A DNA stretch of 64,000 nucleotides. Source: an uncultured Eubacterium sp. (GTDB lineage Bacteria; Bacillota; Clostridia; Lachnospirales; CAG-274). The position numbers were made by a program, and so were the translations under genes. Each line of letters opens with the position of its first letter. Position 1 is the first letter of the stretch. The DNA lies in assembly GCA_900545305.1 (NCBI GenBank), contig UQYD01000008.1:4392-68391 (forward strand), in the 5' to 3' direction. Shown here one piece after another: positions 19,138-28,093 of this stretch. The notes below the pieces were generated by a model. It saw only the letters and a list, made by a program, of their open reading frames with translations, ran no database searches and was not told where the DNA came from.

Positions 19138-21948
19138 TTAATTGTTTGAAATTTCAATTCTTGTTCCCTTTGGATTAGTATCGTATGCTCTCTGAGTAGC
19201 ACCAGTGTACAATGTAAATGGATAAGCATAATATCTATGGCCTGCACTTACTGAAACAAGTTCAGCAAAGTAAGCAACATTGTTGTTTGTTTCAAGAGTT
19301 GAATCTACATCACCAGTATATCCTTCAGAACTATCTAAAGAAGAATTATAATTTGTTGCATCGTATACATTCTTGTAAATATCAGTTGTTTCTACGTAAA
19401 CACCACCAAAGTTTACATCAGGGTTATTGTACTTTAACTGCATAGGTGTTAATGTACCATCCTTATCGTAAGTATCAACTGTATCAGCATCAAGAATTAC
19501 GAAACCTACCTTTCCAATCTGGTTAAGGAATTCGCTTTCTCTATGGTTACCAGTAACATTACCAATTAATGTAAATAACTTATCAGTAGTAGCTAAGCTA
19601 TTTGATGTAACAACATTATAGAAAGGACTATCTTCTGTCATTGTTGATACAGCCCCGTTATCTATCATCTTATCGCCGTCAACGATATTGTTAAGGTTGA
19701 ATAATCTGATACTCTTTACTACTGTGTAAGCATTAGCACTTGTACCAGTACCCTTGATTGTAATAGTTGTACCACCGTCTACATAGAACTGAACCTTTAC
19801 GCCGTTCTTAGATATACCTGTAATCTGAGCTGCAGTTGTACCTGTGCTACCATTGTAAGATGAGTAAAGATTACCACCTGTAGCAGTAACTATAGCATTA
19901 TCACCAGAGCAGTCAAGAAGAACAAGAACCTTTTCTTCACTATTAATAGAATTTGTAAGTTCAATTTCATCATCTGTTCCACCTAAAAGAAGAATTCTTT
20001 CATCTGGAATACCAAATTCTGTACCGTCCTTATCGTAATCACCAGAACCTACATCGAAAAGTGAATACTGATGACCCTTGATAATAGCATACTCAGCTAA
20101 ATCATTACCATTAGCCTTAACCTTGTACTGACCAAAGCCGTATGTACCATAACCAACAGCTTTTGTTTCTGTCTGACCTAATGTTACTGCAGCCGGCATT
20201 GAACTATAATAATCCATTTCAGGAATTGCTATAGTCTTGCCTACTGTGTATGTAAGAGTATAAGTCTTATCTCTAAATACAGACTTTAAATTGCTATTCC
20301 AATTTGTAATCTGCTTAGCCTGTTCTTTTGCAAATGTAAATGTAATAACATCATCTTCATTTACACCTGCGATTTCAGTTTCAGAACCAATGTTAAGAGC
20401 TGTTACATTACTAATTGTTGTACCATTCTTCTTTACAGTTACATTTACAGTTGCGTCACTACTTGATGCTGGATTATTTACCTTAACCTTTAATACACCC
20501 ATAGTAGTTTCTTCTGTAGTTGTTTCTGTAGTTGTAGTAGTTGTTGTTTCAGTACTTGTTTCTGTTGAGCCAGTTGGTGTTAATTCAGCTCTAAAGAGCA
20601 TTACCTGATTAGAAACATTGTATGTCTTACCTGCTTCAACATCAATAGTTATTGCTTTAACAGCTGTATCACCATTTCTTGCTGCAAATGTACCACTATA
20701 AACAGCTGTGTCACCTGTTTTGATAGTACCATTTGTAACAGCATCATTACTATTTGCAACGACATAAAGCTTTAACTTACCTGTTGCTGTTGGAGTAATA
20801 TCTGTACTACCACTTAATAAAACACATTTCTGTCCATTAATAGCACCTGTTGCTGTTTCACCATCACCAAAAATGCTATCTACGAAAGCTGATGTACGAC
20901 CACTAGCTGTAGAAGTTGATAAACCGCTAACAGCTGAACCTAAAATTGCACTATCGCTATCTGGAGTCCAAACCTGAACACTAACTGTTGTAGTTTCAGT
21001 AGTTGTCTCTGTTGTTGTAGTAGTTGTTGTTTCTGTGCTTGTTTCTGTTGAATCTGTTGCAAATACAAGCTTTGTTAAGTTTGTATTACCTGAATCACCA
21101 GTTAATGTGTACTCTGTATCTGCTTTCAATGAATATGCTTTACCAGATGTTAATGCAGTACTATTAATAAAAAGTCCATTATTACTAAAAGTTGCTGTTA
21201 ATGTACAATCCTGTGCTACCTTAAATTTAATAGTATTTTCACTTCTTAACTGTACATATGTACTAGACACATTTCTAAGACTATAAGTCATATTTTTATA
21301 TGTACCTGTCTTTGCTGTGCCACCTAAAGTAGATGAATTCCAATCATAAGAACCCATTGCAACATAGTCACTTGCAACAGTTGTAGCTTCTGTAGTAGCC
21401 TCAGTTGTAGTAGTTGTTGTTGTTTCTGTTGTAGTTTCTGTTGTTGTAGTTGCTTCTGTAGTAGTTGTTGCACTTGATGATTCTTCACTGCTTGCTTCTG
21501 CAAGAGTAAAAGATGAAATCTGACTATTATTTTTTGTATCATCATTTGTCAATGTATAATCGCCAGCAGGAAGTGTTGCAGAAGTTTCTCCTGACTTCAA
21601 TACTACTGTGTCAGTACCGTTAGTAATAACAACATTTCTACTACTACTTTCCGTAAACTTAGCATTAATTGTAAATGATTTAGTAGTTGTAAAAGTTATT
21701 TCACTTGAACCTTTTCTTACAGTACCGTTATTGGTACTAATACTTCTCAAATTGAAAGTTACATTACCAACTGTAGCACTTTTTGTTGTAACTGCTAAAT
21801 CGCCTGTAGCACTTGTACCAATAGTATAAGTACCAAATGTTGCAGGTTCAGCAGCTGATACACTTGCTACATTAGTAAACACAAGGCAAGTCATAGCCAT
21901 AACGAGAGCTAAAACTGCACTTGCAAATCTTTTTAAAGATTGTGTCAT
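19138..21948 (-). CDS. Large secreted multidomain protein with Thr/Glu-rich linkers
   Basis: 936 aa from the chosen start. A signal peptide (residues 1-32, ending VASVSA) is followed by three beta-rich modules of about 100-130 residues, each separated by a Thr-rich linker (SSSATTTTEATTTTETTTE and similar). A C-terminal region of about 450 residues holds motifs such as YDKDGTEFGIPDERILLLGG. The first two modules resemble each other (TFGTYTIGTSATG and YVAMGSYDWNSSTLG), as in carbohydrate-binding or pectinase accessory modules; no catalytic residues are recognised. It is likely extracellular. The start at 21948 has GGGAGG 7 nt upstream. An ATG at 21996 in frame also has AAGGAG, but a hairpin there could hide it. 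Probably an adhesin or polysaccharide-binding protein; that is inference. Confidence 0.75.
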   Translation of the reverse strand: MTQSLKRFASAVLALVMAMTCLVFTNVASVSAAEPATFGTYTIGTSATGDLAVTTKSATVGNVTFNLRSISTNNGTVRKGSSEITFTTTKSFTINAKFTESSSRNVVITNGTDTVVLKSGETSATLPAGDYTLTNDDTKNNSQISSFTLAEASSEESSSATTTTEATTTTETTTETTTTTTTEATTEATTVASDYVAMGSYDWNSSTLGGTAKTGTYKNMTYSLRNVSSTYVQLRSENTIKFKVAQDCTLTATFSNNGLFINSTALTSGKAYSLKADTEYTLTGDSGNTNLTKLVFATDSTETSTETTTTTTTETTTETTTVSVQVWTPDSDSAILGSAVSGLSTSTASGRTSAFVDSIFGDGETATGAINGQKCVLLSGSTDITPTATGKLKLYVVANSNDAVTNGTIKTGDTAVYSGTFAARNGDTAVKAITIDVEAGKTYNVSNQVMLFRAELTPTGSTETSTETTTTTTTETTTEETTMGVLKVKVNNPASSSDATVNVTVKKNGTTISNVTALNIGSETEIAGVNEDDVITFTFAKEQAKQITNWNSNLKSVFRDKTYTLTYTVGKTIAIPEMDYYSSMPAAVTLGQTETKAVGYGTYGFGQYKVKANGNDLAEYAIIKGHQYSLFDVGSGDYDKDGTEFGIPDERILLLGGTDDEIELTNSINSEEKVLVLLDCSGDNAIVTATGGNLYSSYNGSTGTTAAQITGISKNGVKVQFYVDGGTTITIKGTGTSANAYTVVKSIRLFNLNNIVDGDKMIDNGAVSTMTEDSPFYNVVTSNSLATTDKLFTLIGNVTGNHRESEFLNQIGKVGFVILDADTVDTYDKDGTLTPMQLKYNNPDVNFGGVYVETTDIYKNVYDATNYNSSLDSSEGYTGDVDSTLETNNNVAYFAELVSVSAGHRYYAYPFTLYTGATQRAYDTNPKGTRIEISNN

Positions 21949-22172
21949 TCCTATTCCTCCCTTATAAAAATATCTCTTGGAGTAAAATTCCCCCATATTT
22001 ACTCCTTTTTAATTTTATTAATTATGCCTTATCCCTATAAAAGCATTCCGTCTAGTAAACGGTTATTTAAAGAATTAACCCATTCATAAACCAACAACAA
22101 AAATTTATCAATAAGAGTTCTTTAAAAGGGGGTGTAAAGCAAAGGAAATATATTCCTAATACTTTAAGGTTA
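21949..22172 (-). other. Long leader of the large secreted-protein gene
   Basis: About 220 nt with no reading frame. It contains small stems (CCGT/ACGG near 22050; CTTTA/TAAAG near 22125) and the hairpin GGAGTAAA/TTTACTCC around the upstream ATG. No known riboswitch motif is recognised. 22202-22367 holds nothing recognisable. Confidence 0.4.
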
Positions 22173-22201
22173 ATTATACTCTACTGCCATTTTAATTGCA
22201 A
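22173..22201 (-). promoter_or_regulatory. Promoter of the large secreted-protein gene
   Basis: TTGCAA (22201-22196), 17-nt spacer, TATAAT (22178-22173). It leaves a leader of about 170-220 nt before the start codons. Confidence 0.65.
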
Positions 22202-22367
22202 TCTTTTTCAACATTTTTTATATAATTGAAACAAATTCATATTTTGTTTACATTTTTCACATTATACCTGTTTACAAGCCCTTTAAAAATGCACATATTA
22301 GATATATTTATGTAAACCAAATTTTAGCTATATTTTCTTCTTTTAATTCTTATTGTGTTTTACATTA

Positions 22368-23612
22368 TTATTCAAAACTGAACATTTCCCCATTGGATAT
22401 TTCCTCTACAGCATACCTCATAGCATCCATAAGATGATTAAAGCTATCTACAGGCTTATTAAGCATTTTGCCATTTAGGTCTTTATCCCAAGTATAATTG
22501 CTTATTTCTGTTATAAAATTCTGGCATTTGGGGGATACATAAATTTTGTAATCCTGAAGAAAATCAATACCATTGTTTATGCTGTCTTTTCCTTTTCTGG
22601 CCGGTCGTATGCCTTTTAAGCCAAGGGTTCTAAGTCGGTCTATAGACTTTGGTTCTGCACTATCAGCTCTGATTTTCTCTTTTTTATAACCCATTTCCAC
22701 AACAGCCTCATAAATAGCCTCATTACTCATACCTTTTTTGTAAAGTTCATCAAAAACATATATTTCCTTTTTTTCTGTATTTATAAAGCCACAGAACAGA
22801 GCCGTTGGGTCATTAGTATACCCAAAATCCAAGCCGAAAACAGTTTCAAAACACTTTTCACCCTTTAATTCATCTATGCTAAAGTCTTTTTCTTCCCAGT
22901 TTTCAAAAACTAAGCCCTCAGATATGCCCCACTCACCCAAGCCGGCAACTCTGTATCGGCGAGGATTGTTCTTTTTCATATCTTCAAAAACCTTTAAATC
23001 ACTTTCGTCAAGCCACTCATTACACATATAGTTTGTGGACTTAGCCATTATGTTGCTATCTATAACATCAAAAAACCTAGCCTTTATCCAATGTCTTTCG
23101 TTCCACGGATTTAGGGTAATAGTAATTTGCTTAAAAATACTTTTATCCACACTACCTCGTATACTTTCGTCAAGCATATTGAAATCGTCTTCATTTGTAA
23201 TTTCGTAGGCCTCCTCTATCCAAAGCCAACAGAGAGAGCCTGTTTTTACTGTAATTGACGTTATTTTTAAAGGGTCATCTAAACCTCTAAAGTATATTTT
23301 TTGACCTGTAGGGATATACATAATTTCAAGGGGGCTTGTCTTACATTCAAAAAAATTGTCCATTTTTAGTCGATGTATTGCCCAGCATAATTCTGTGTAG
23401 CAACTGTCCTTTAGTGTGGAATATACCTTTCTTACAACCAAAATATTTGCCAAAGGATATTCAATCATACGAACAATTAAATTAAGTGCCGTTGTTTTGG
23501 ATTTCTTACTGGCTCGAGAGCCTTTGCATACCCTGTATCTGCCTTTGAAGTGCCAAAAATCGCTATAACCTTCTCCAACTATCTCTTTTAGAGATATTAC
23601 TTCTTTATTCAT
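22368..23612 (-). CDS. Phage terminase large subunit (PBSX type)
   Basis: ATP-driven DNA-packaging motor with nuclease, 414 aa, normal for PBSX-type terminases. A Walker A-like P-loop CKGSRASKKSKTTA lies near residue 30, Walker B-like LCWLWIEEAYE near 130, and the C-terminal nuclease keeps its acidic residues in GLDFGYTNDPTA, RADSAEPKS and HLMDAMRYA. The ATG at 23612 is chosen (AAAGGA 8 nt upstream). It overlaps the small-subunit gene by 8 nt. No portal, capsid, tail, integrase or lysis gene is present, so this is an isolated pair. Confidence 0.9.
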   Translation of the reverse strand: MNKEVISLKEIVGEGYSDFWHFKGRYRVCKGSRASKKSKTTALNLIVRMIEYPLANILVVRKVYSTLKDSCYTELCWAIHRLKMDNFFECKTSPLEIMYIPTGQKIYFRGLDDPLKITSITVKTGSLCWLWIEEAYEITNEDDFNMLDESIRGSVDKSIFKQITITLNPWNERHWIKARFFDVIDSNIMAKSTNYMCNEWLDESDLKVFEDMKKNNPRRYRVAGLGEWGISEGLVFENWEEKDFSIDELKGEKCFETVFGLDFGYTNDPTALFCGFINTEKKEIYVFDELYKKGMSNEAIYEAVVEMGYKKEKIRADSAEPKSIDRLRTLGLKGIRPARKGKDSINNGIDFLQDYKIYVSPKCQNFITEISNYTWDKDLNGKMLNKPVDSFNHLMDAMRYAVEEISNGEMFSFE

Positions 23613-24003
23613 ATAAATCATCCTTTATTACAACAGGCAAAACATTTTCTGTCTTTTTACTTTCCGAAAAAGTGCCATTTCTTTTTCCCAAAAGCTCAGC
23701 AACTTTTATCCTTGTAGCTAAAGAAACCGGCTGACTAAGTACCGTTATTACAGTATTTCCATCTTCGTCTTTCTCTTTTATAGGCACAGGTTCTTCCTCC
23801 TCGCCCCTCATAATTTTAGAGCAATATTCCAATATTTCATCTGATGTTGCAATTTTAGGACTTTTACTTTCAATATAAGCTTTGACCTCCGGTCTATCAA
23901 ATACATATGTACTTTTTTCATTATAATCTGCAAACACCAAAGCCTCTTTTTTATCTCTACATTCAAGATATTTATCGGCTAAATTTTTTTCTTTTTCTGT
24001 CAT
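23605..24003 (-). CDS. Phage terminase small subunit
   Basis: 132 aa, DNA-recognition subunit of the packaging machine. An N-terminal helix MTEKEKNLADKYLECRDKKEA and a middle rich in helix-turn-helix-like segments (FDRPEVKAYIESK), then SLATRIKVAELLGKRNGTF, which is usual for TerS/XtmA proteins. The ATG at 24003 lies 8 nt after AGGAGG; the ATG two codons earlier is too close. The reading frame is intact. Confidence 0.8.
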   Translation of the reverse strand: MTEKEKNLADKYLECRDKKEALVFADYNEKSTYVFDRPEVKAYIESKSPKIATSDEILEYCSKIMRGEEEEPVPIKEKDEDGNTVITVLSQPVSLATRIKVAELLGKRNGTFSESKKTENVLPVVIKDDLYE

Positions 24004-24009
24004 TATCAT

Positions 24010-24292
24010 TACCTCCTAATATAGTTTTCTTTTAACATACACCAAGATTAATGACATTTCGTGACATAATTTAAAACAAATTGACTTAATACTTAAAAAA
24101 GCCCCCACTTTTAAAAGTAGAGGCACAAAAAAAGAAGACCCATACACACTACAGGACTTCCGTTTATAAAAATATGTTTAAAGGCTTGTTTATTTAACTT
24201 ATGTGTTTATTATAGCACATTGTTAAATAATTGTCAAGCATTTTTTTACAAATAAAATATATGTAAATTTATATAAACTAATTGTGGTTTAC
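24010..24292. other. Intergenic region before the terminase pair
   Basis: AT-rich and without a gene. It contains a stem at 24101-24124 (GCCCCCACTTTT/AAAAGTAGAGGC) with a T run in the minus direction, a terminator-like hairpin upstream of the terminase genes. No clear promoter for the terminase genes is seen. Confidence 0.45.
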
Positions 24293-24335
24293 ATAAAAGA
24301 AGACTCTTTCGTATATATCATTACAAAAGAGTCTT
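24293..24335 (-). terminator. Terminator of the HMA-domain gene
   Basis: AAGACTCTTT paired with AAAGAGTCTT (24300-24309 and 24326-24335), then a short T-rich run. Confidence 0.7.
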
Positions 24336-24341
24336 ATAAAA

Positions 24342-24701
24342 CTATTTCTTCTCAATGTTAGTTACTGTATAGCCTAGTCTTTCTATAGCTGAATTTATAT
24401 CTTCCTGTGACACGCCGTCTTCTATTTCCACAACAGCCTGTTTCTTATGAAGACTTACATCAGCAGAAACATTGTCCATTTCATTAAGTTTGTTCTGTAT
24501 TCTCATAGAGCAGTTTTTACAAGTCATACCATCTATAGAAATTACCAATGTTTCTTTAACATTTGCAAGTTTTTTCTTTTTTACTTTAATGTCAGAGCCA
24601 CCACCACAGCAACCACCTTCACCTCTGAAGTGTTTTGCCGAATTGACAATAGCGAAAATTATAATTAAAGCTAATACTATACATATAATAACTGTTGACA
24701 C
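24342..24701 (-). CDS. Membrane-anchored Cys-rich protein with C-terminal HMA domain
   Basis: 119 aa. An N-terminal membrane helix (STVIICIVLALIIIFAIV), then a GGCCGGGSD cluster like that of FeoB-associated Cys-rich membrane proteins, a Lys-rich linker, and a heavy-metal-associated domain with GMTCKNC (about residues 57-63) of the CopZ type. It would hold soft metal at the membrane. The start is GTG at 24701, 10 nt after AGGAG; a TTG two codons earlier is possible. It follows a 36-aa gene and a promoter with a DtxR-like dyad, which hints at iron control. Confidence 0.8.
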   Translation of the reverse strand: MSTVIICIVLALIIIFAIVNSAKHFRGEGGCCGGGSDIKVKKKKLANVKETLVISIDGMTCKNCSMRIQNKLNEMDNVSADVSLHKKQAVVEIEDGVSQEDINSAIERLGYTVTNIEKK

Positions 24702-24720
24702 AGTCAATCATCTCCTAATT

Positions 24721-24831
24721 TTAATGTCCGTATTTTTTCATAATTCTATTTTTTAGCCAAGTTAAAAAGAGCATAGCACAAATAATAGAACCAAATGTCA
24801 ATACATCTAAAAGTACATTTAAAACTACCAT
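24721..24831 (-). CDS. Small membrane peptide of 36 aa
   Basis: 36 aa, MVVLNVLLDVLTFGSIICAM and then FLTWLKNRIMKKYGH: one membrane helix with a basic tail. GAGAGGTG lies 5-6 nt before the ATG. It is first in a two-gene unit with the HMA protein, 13-19 nt from it. No family is recognised. Confidence 0.55.
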   Translation of the reverse strand: MVVLNVLLDVLTFGSIICAMLFLTWLKNRIMKKYGH

Positions 24832-24873
24832 ATAAAGCACCTCTCTTATAAGCAAACTTACTACCTTTACAAG

Positions 24874-24905
24874 GTTAGTATAAGCTAACTTTTTCTATAA
24901 GTCAA
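24874..24905 (-). promoter_or_regulatory. Promoter with DtxR-like dyad before the 36-aa/HMA unit
   Basis: TTGACT (24905-24900), 17-nt spacer, TATACT (24882-24877). The dyad GTTAG-N6-CTAAC (24874-24889) covers the -10 box and resembles the core of DtxR/IdeR-type iron boxes. Confidence 0.6.
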
Positions 24906-24927
24906 CCACTTTATTGAGAAGATTTTA

Positions 24928-25872
24928 TCAATTAGTCCTTTTCTTAAACAGTACCTTAAACATCAGTAACAGCCCTGTTAAACCAAACACAAAATATCCC
25001 CTTGCCACTATATTTTCAAAGCCTATAAAAGACAATAGCAAAGACAAAAGTGCCACTGTAACACAGACAACAGCTCTATTTTTTCCTGTCTTATTTTCCA
25101 AATACTGTGATGCACTATAGCTGTTGCTAACAGCTGTTGTAAACACTGCTCCACCTATTGTAAAAATATATAAATAAGTCAGCAATTCCCCCTGTGGCAA
25201 TAAACTTAGTACAGGCAAAGGACAGCTTTTTACAAACCCGTAATACTTATACAATGGTATCGCTATAGCTAAAGCCGTAATTCCAATTAAAATTGCCGAA
25301 AAAGTTGCCATACCTTTTTTATATTTATGCTCAGTTACAACAGCCAAAGAAGATGCCAGATTATAAGAAACATATATAAATGGAGAAAATGCACCCTTTA
25401 CACTACTTGCCGGAGGTCTGAATTCCATAGGCATAAGCATTAATTTTATGCCAACAATTACTGTAATCACTATCATAGGCAGACATATTATTTCACTAAA
25501 AGCTATAATATTTTCTGCCCCCATAATGGTAAGTGTACACACCAAAAAAGCCATTAAAACACCGGTTAAAACTTTATTTACACCAAAAAGCTCCCATACT
25601 ATTTCTCCCATAGCCGAAATCATAGCAGAATAAAATATAATAAAGGACAGAAATATTACCACTTCGGCACAAAAAGGCATATCGTCAAGTATTTCACCAA
25701 AGTTGTTATAGTATTTTGTCTTATATAGGCACAATCCAAAAACTGCACTGCTTACAAGCACTCCTAAAAGACCAACTATTCCATAGTCTGTAAAATACCT
25801 CATAATTTCCTGTCCTGTAGCAAAGCCTGCACCTAAAACTGTGCATACAAAAAGAGCTGCCAGCCTTATCAT
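24928..25872 (-). CDS. YkvI-like membrane protein (APC superfamily)
   Basis: 314 aa with about ten membrane helices. It begins with LFVCTVLGAGFATGQEIMRYF, the GAGFATGQE motif of the YkvI group related to amino-acid and cation symporters. Its substrate is unknown. The ATG overlaps the TGA of the GH18 gene by 4 nt, so the pair is translationally coupled. Both may act in the spore or forespore membrane, an inference from the partner. Confidence 0.75.
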   Translation of the reverse strand: MIRLAALFVCTVLGAGFATGQEIMRYFTDYGIVGLLGVLVSSAVFGLCLYKTKYYNNFGEILDDMPFCAEVVIFLSFIIFYSAMISAMGEIVWELFGVNKVLTGVLMAFLVCTLTIMGAENIIAFSEIICLPMIVITVIVGIKLMLMPMEFRPPASSVKGAFSPFIYVSYNLASSLAVVTEHKYKKGMATFSAILIGITALAIAIPLYKYYGFVKSCPLPVLSLLPQGELLTYLYIFTIGGAVFTTAVSNSYSASQYLENKTGKNRAVVCVTVALLSLLLSFIGFENIVARGYFVFGLTGLLLMFKVLFKKRTN

Positions 25873-27149
25873 AAAAGTTTTACTACCTTATATAGTGAAA
25901 TTAACACAAGCCAATTTTGAGGAAAATCCTTTGTAATATTCCAATAGCTTGCACCTACAAGGTTATACTTATCTATTAAATTCAACTTTGCCACTGCACT
26001 ATCTGCATCTTCAAACCAAACAACGTGAGAATTTCCGTCTTTAGTATAGTAAAAGTAAGGTGCTTGTGCTACTTCGTCATACTCTATAGTAACATTATTT
26101 TCTGACGCTATTTCCAAAGCCTGCTGTGGTGAAAGAGATTTTGCTCCGGTATTTCCTCTTACATAAGGCAATGTCCAATCGTAACCATAAAGAGGTATAC
26201 CCATTAATATTTTTTGAGAGTTTATCTGGCTTACCCCAAATCTTATAACCTCCTCCACTTTATCTATAGGAGAAACTGCCATTGGTGGTCCATAGGTATA
26301 TCCCCATTCATAGGTCATTAAAAGCACCAAATTAGCAGCTTCACCTAATCCCCTGTAATCGTGAGATTCATAGAGCAAGCCCGGCTGATTTACTGAAGTT
26401 TTTGGAGCAAGTGCCACTAAAGATAAAAAACCTCTGTCATTTAACTGTCTTGTCAAATTGGATACAAACTCAATATAATTGTCCCTGTCCTCTATAGGAA
26501 GATACTCAAAATCAATATCCAAAGCCATATAGCCTTTTTGCTCCATTATAGTAATAATGTTTTCAATTAAAACCTGCTGTAGAACATTATCCTCTAATAG
26601 AGTTTTAGCCAAAACATTTGAAAAAGTTCCCTGTTCTGTTAAAGTGGAAATAAGCATAACCGGTGCAACACCGTAATCTCTTGCTATTTTTATAAGCTCA
26701 GTATCGTCCGGTTCTATTAACACACCCTCGTCTGTGAAACCATATGTAAAAATAGTCAAAAAAGTAAGATATGGCAAAGTTCTAAGCAAAAGTTGCCTGT
26801 CTATATTGGGATATGTATAGCCGTTTGTAGCAATAATTTTTTTGTCTTCACCGTTTTCATATTCAATAACTAAATTTTGCCCTGTGTATATCTGTGCATT
26901 TTCAATAGACGGATTTTTCTGTAGTATATCCACAGCTGTAGTGTTAAATTTCTGTGCTACAGAATTAAGGGTATCCCCCTCCTCTACTATGTACTCCACC
27001 TCCGGTACTAAAATAACCAATTTCTGACCTACTACCAAATTGTCAGGGTTAGGTGGAAAATTTGTATTTAAAATCTGCTCTACTGTAACACCCTTTTCAT
27101 TTGCTATATTTTCTAAGGTATCTCCTTGTTTTACAGTATAAATTATCAT
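25869..27149 (-). CDS. LysM-GH18 spore-type peptidoglycan hydrolase
   Basis: 426 aa. Two LysM repeats (residues 1-48 and about 51-98) and a GH18 domain (about 110-420) with the catalytic motif LDIDFEY near 210-215. It matches SleL/YaaH-type cortex lytic enzymes, N-acetylglucosaminidases of the spore coat in Firmicutes. No signal peptide is present, as usual for forespore or coat proteins. First gene of the unit with the YkvI-like gene. It is the best sign of sporulation in the window; the exact enzyme is not certain. Confidence 0.87.
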   Translation of the reverse strand: MIIYTVKQGDTLENIANEKGVTVEQILNTNFPPNPDNLVVGQKLVILVPEVEYIVEEGDTLNSVAQKFNTTAVDILQKNPSIENAQIYTGQNLVIEYENGEDKKIIATNGYTYPNIDRQLLLRTLPYLTFLTIFTYGFTDEGVLIEPDDTELIKIARDYGVAPVMLISTLTEQGTFSNVLAKTLLEDNVLQQVLIENIITIMEQKGYMALDIDFEYLPIEDRDNYIEFVSNLTRQLNDRGFLSLVALAPKTSVNQPGLLYESHDYRGLGEAANLVLLMTYEWGYTYGPPMAVSPIDKVEEVIRFGVSQINSQKILMGIPLYGYDWTLPYVRGNTGAKSLSPQQALEIASENNVTIEYDEVAQAPYFYYTKDGNSHVVWFEDADSAVAKLNLIDKYNLVGASYWNITKDFPQNWLVLISLYKVVKLL

Positions 27150-27324
27150 CTCATCACTCCTTATTTTAAGGGTATGATTAAGTGGTAATTTTTATGAAAT
27201 ATTATTTGTAACATAGATGTAAAGTAAAATCTATTGCCTTTTTGTATTAAATATAGTACCATATAAATTATGATGTTATGCCATTAAATATTTTGACATA
27301 TATCTGAGGAGGTATATTAAACCT

Positions 27325-27945
27325 ATGTGTACAATAATGTCTGGAATATCGGCTTGGTTCTTCCATAAGGTCGGTATGGATATTTTTTATTTTATAAATT
27401 GTTTCTTTGTTTACAGCTTTTTAGGTTGGATTTTTGAATGTATCGTTATTTCTTACGAAGAAAAAACACCGGTAAACAGAGGTTTTATAAGAGGTCCTTT
27501 CTGCACAATATATGGTGTAGGGGCTTTAGGTACATATTTTCTGTTTTTACCAATTTCCCACAACAAAATGTTGCTTTTCTTTTTAGGGGCGATACTTGCA
27601 ACAACATTTGAATTTTTAGTTGCTAAACTTATGGTAAGACTTTTCGGCGAGTTTTGGTGGGATTACAACAACAAACCTTTTAATTACAAAGGTGTTATTT
27701 GCCTTGAAAGTACAATTTGCTGGGGCGTAATGACAATGTTGCTTTTTGTACTCTTTCAACCTCTTGTAGAAAGAATAGTAAATACATATTATTTCAACTT
27801 TGGTAAGCCTGTAGCTATTATTATTCTTTTGGTATATGCCCTTGACTTTTCTACTAGCTTTTATAAAGCCTATGAAGCAAAAGAACAGAAGGAAAACAAT
27901 GCCGTTACTTCAGAAGACGAACCGGAGCTTGAATACATAAAATAA
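27325..27945 (+). CDS. CmpB-like membrane protein (putative ABC-transporter type IV)
   Basis: 206 aa with about five helices. The motif GWIFECIVISYEEKTPVNRGF followed by GPFCTIYGVGALG is that of the CmpB-like family, called putative type IV ABC transporter although no ATPase is linked. Acidic tail SEDEPELEYIK. Single gene ending at a terminator. Function unknown. Confidence 0.8.
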   Translation: MCTIMSGISAWFFHKVGMDIFYFINCFFVYSFLGWIFECIVISYEEKTPVNRGFIRGPFCTIYGVGALGTYFLFLPISHNKMLLFFLGAILATTFEFLVAKLMVRLFGEFWWDYNNKPFNYKGVICLESTICWGVMTMLLFVLFQPLVERIVNTYYFNFGKPVAIIILLVYALDFSTSFYKAYEAKEQKENNAVTSEDEPELEYIK

Positions 27946-27971
27946 TATTAATGGACAGTTTCTGTCTTTTT

Positions 27972-28018
27972 AAACCATAATTCTACGATTTATTATTGTA
28001 GAGTTATGGTTTTTTTGT
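27972..28018 (+). terminator. Terminator of the CmpB-like gene
   Basis: AAACCATAATTCTAC and GTAGAGTTATGGTTT pair over 15 positions with one G-U; a T run follows. Confidence 0.85.
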
Positions 28019-28029
28019 TTTTCATTTAA

Positions 28030-28058
28030 TTGTCTTATGCCCTTTAATGTGATATAAT
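28030..28058 (+). promoter_or_regulatory. Promoter of the fumarase operon
   Basis: TTGTCT (28030-28035), 17-nt spacer, TATAAT (28053-28058). Confidence 0.7.
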
Positions 28059-28093
28059 TATTGGAAAATATGTATAAACTGGAGGTAACAAAA

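Noticed and set aside
20291..20608. Val-rich 105-codon frame on the plus strand
   Set aside because: Shadow of the Thr-rich linker of the secreted protein on the other strand; no ribosome site.
21949..22172. A riboswitch in the long leader of the secreted-protein gene
   Set aside because: Small stems only; it does not match cyclic-di-GMP or other riboswitch cores known to me.
22368..24003. A complete prophage around the terminase genes
   Set aside because: No integrase, portal, capsid, tail or lysis genes and no att-like repeats are seen.
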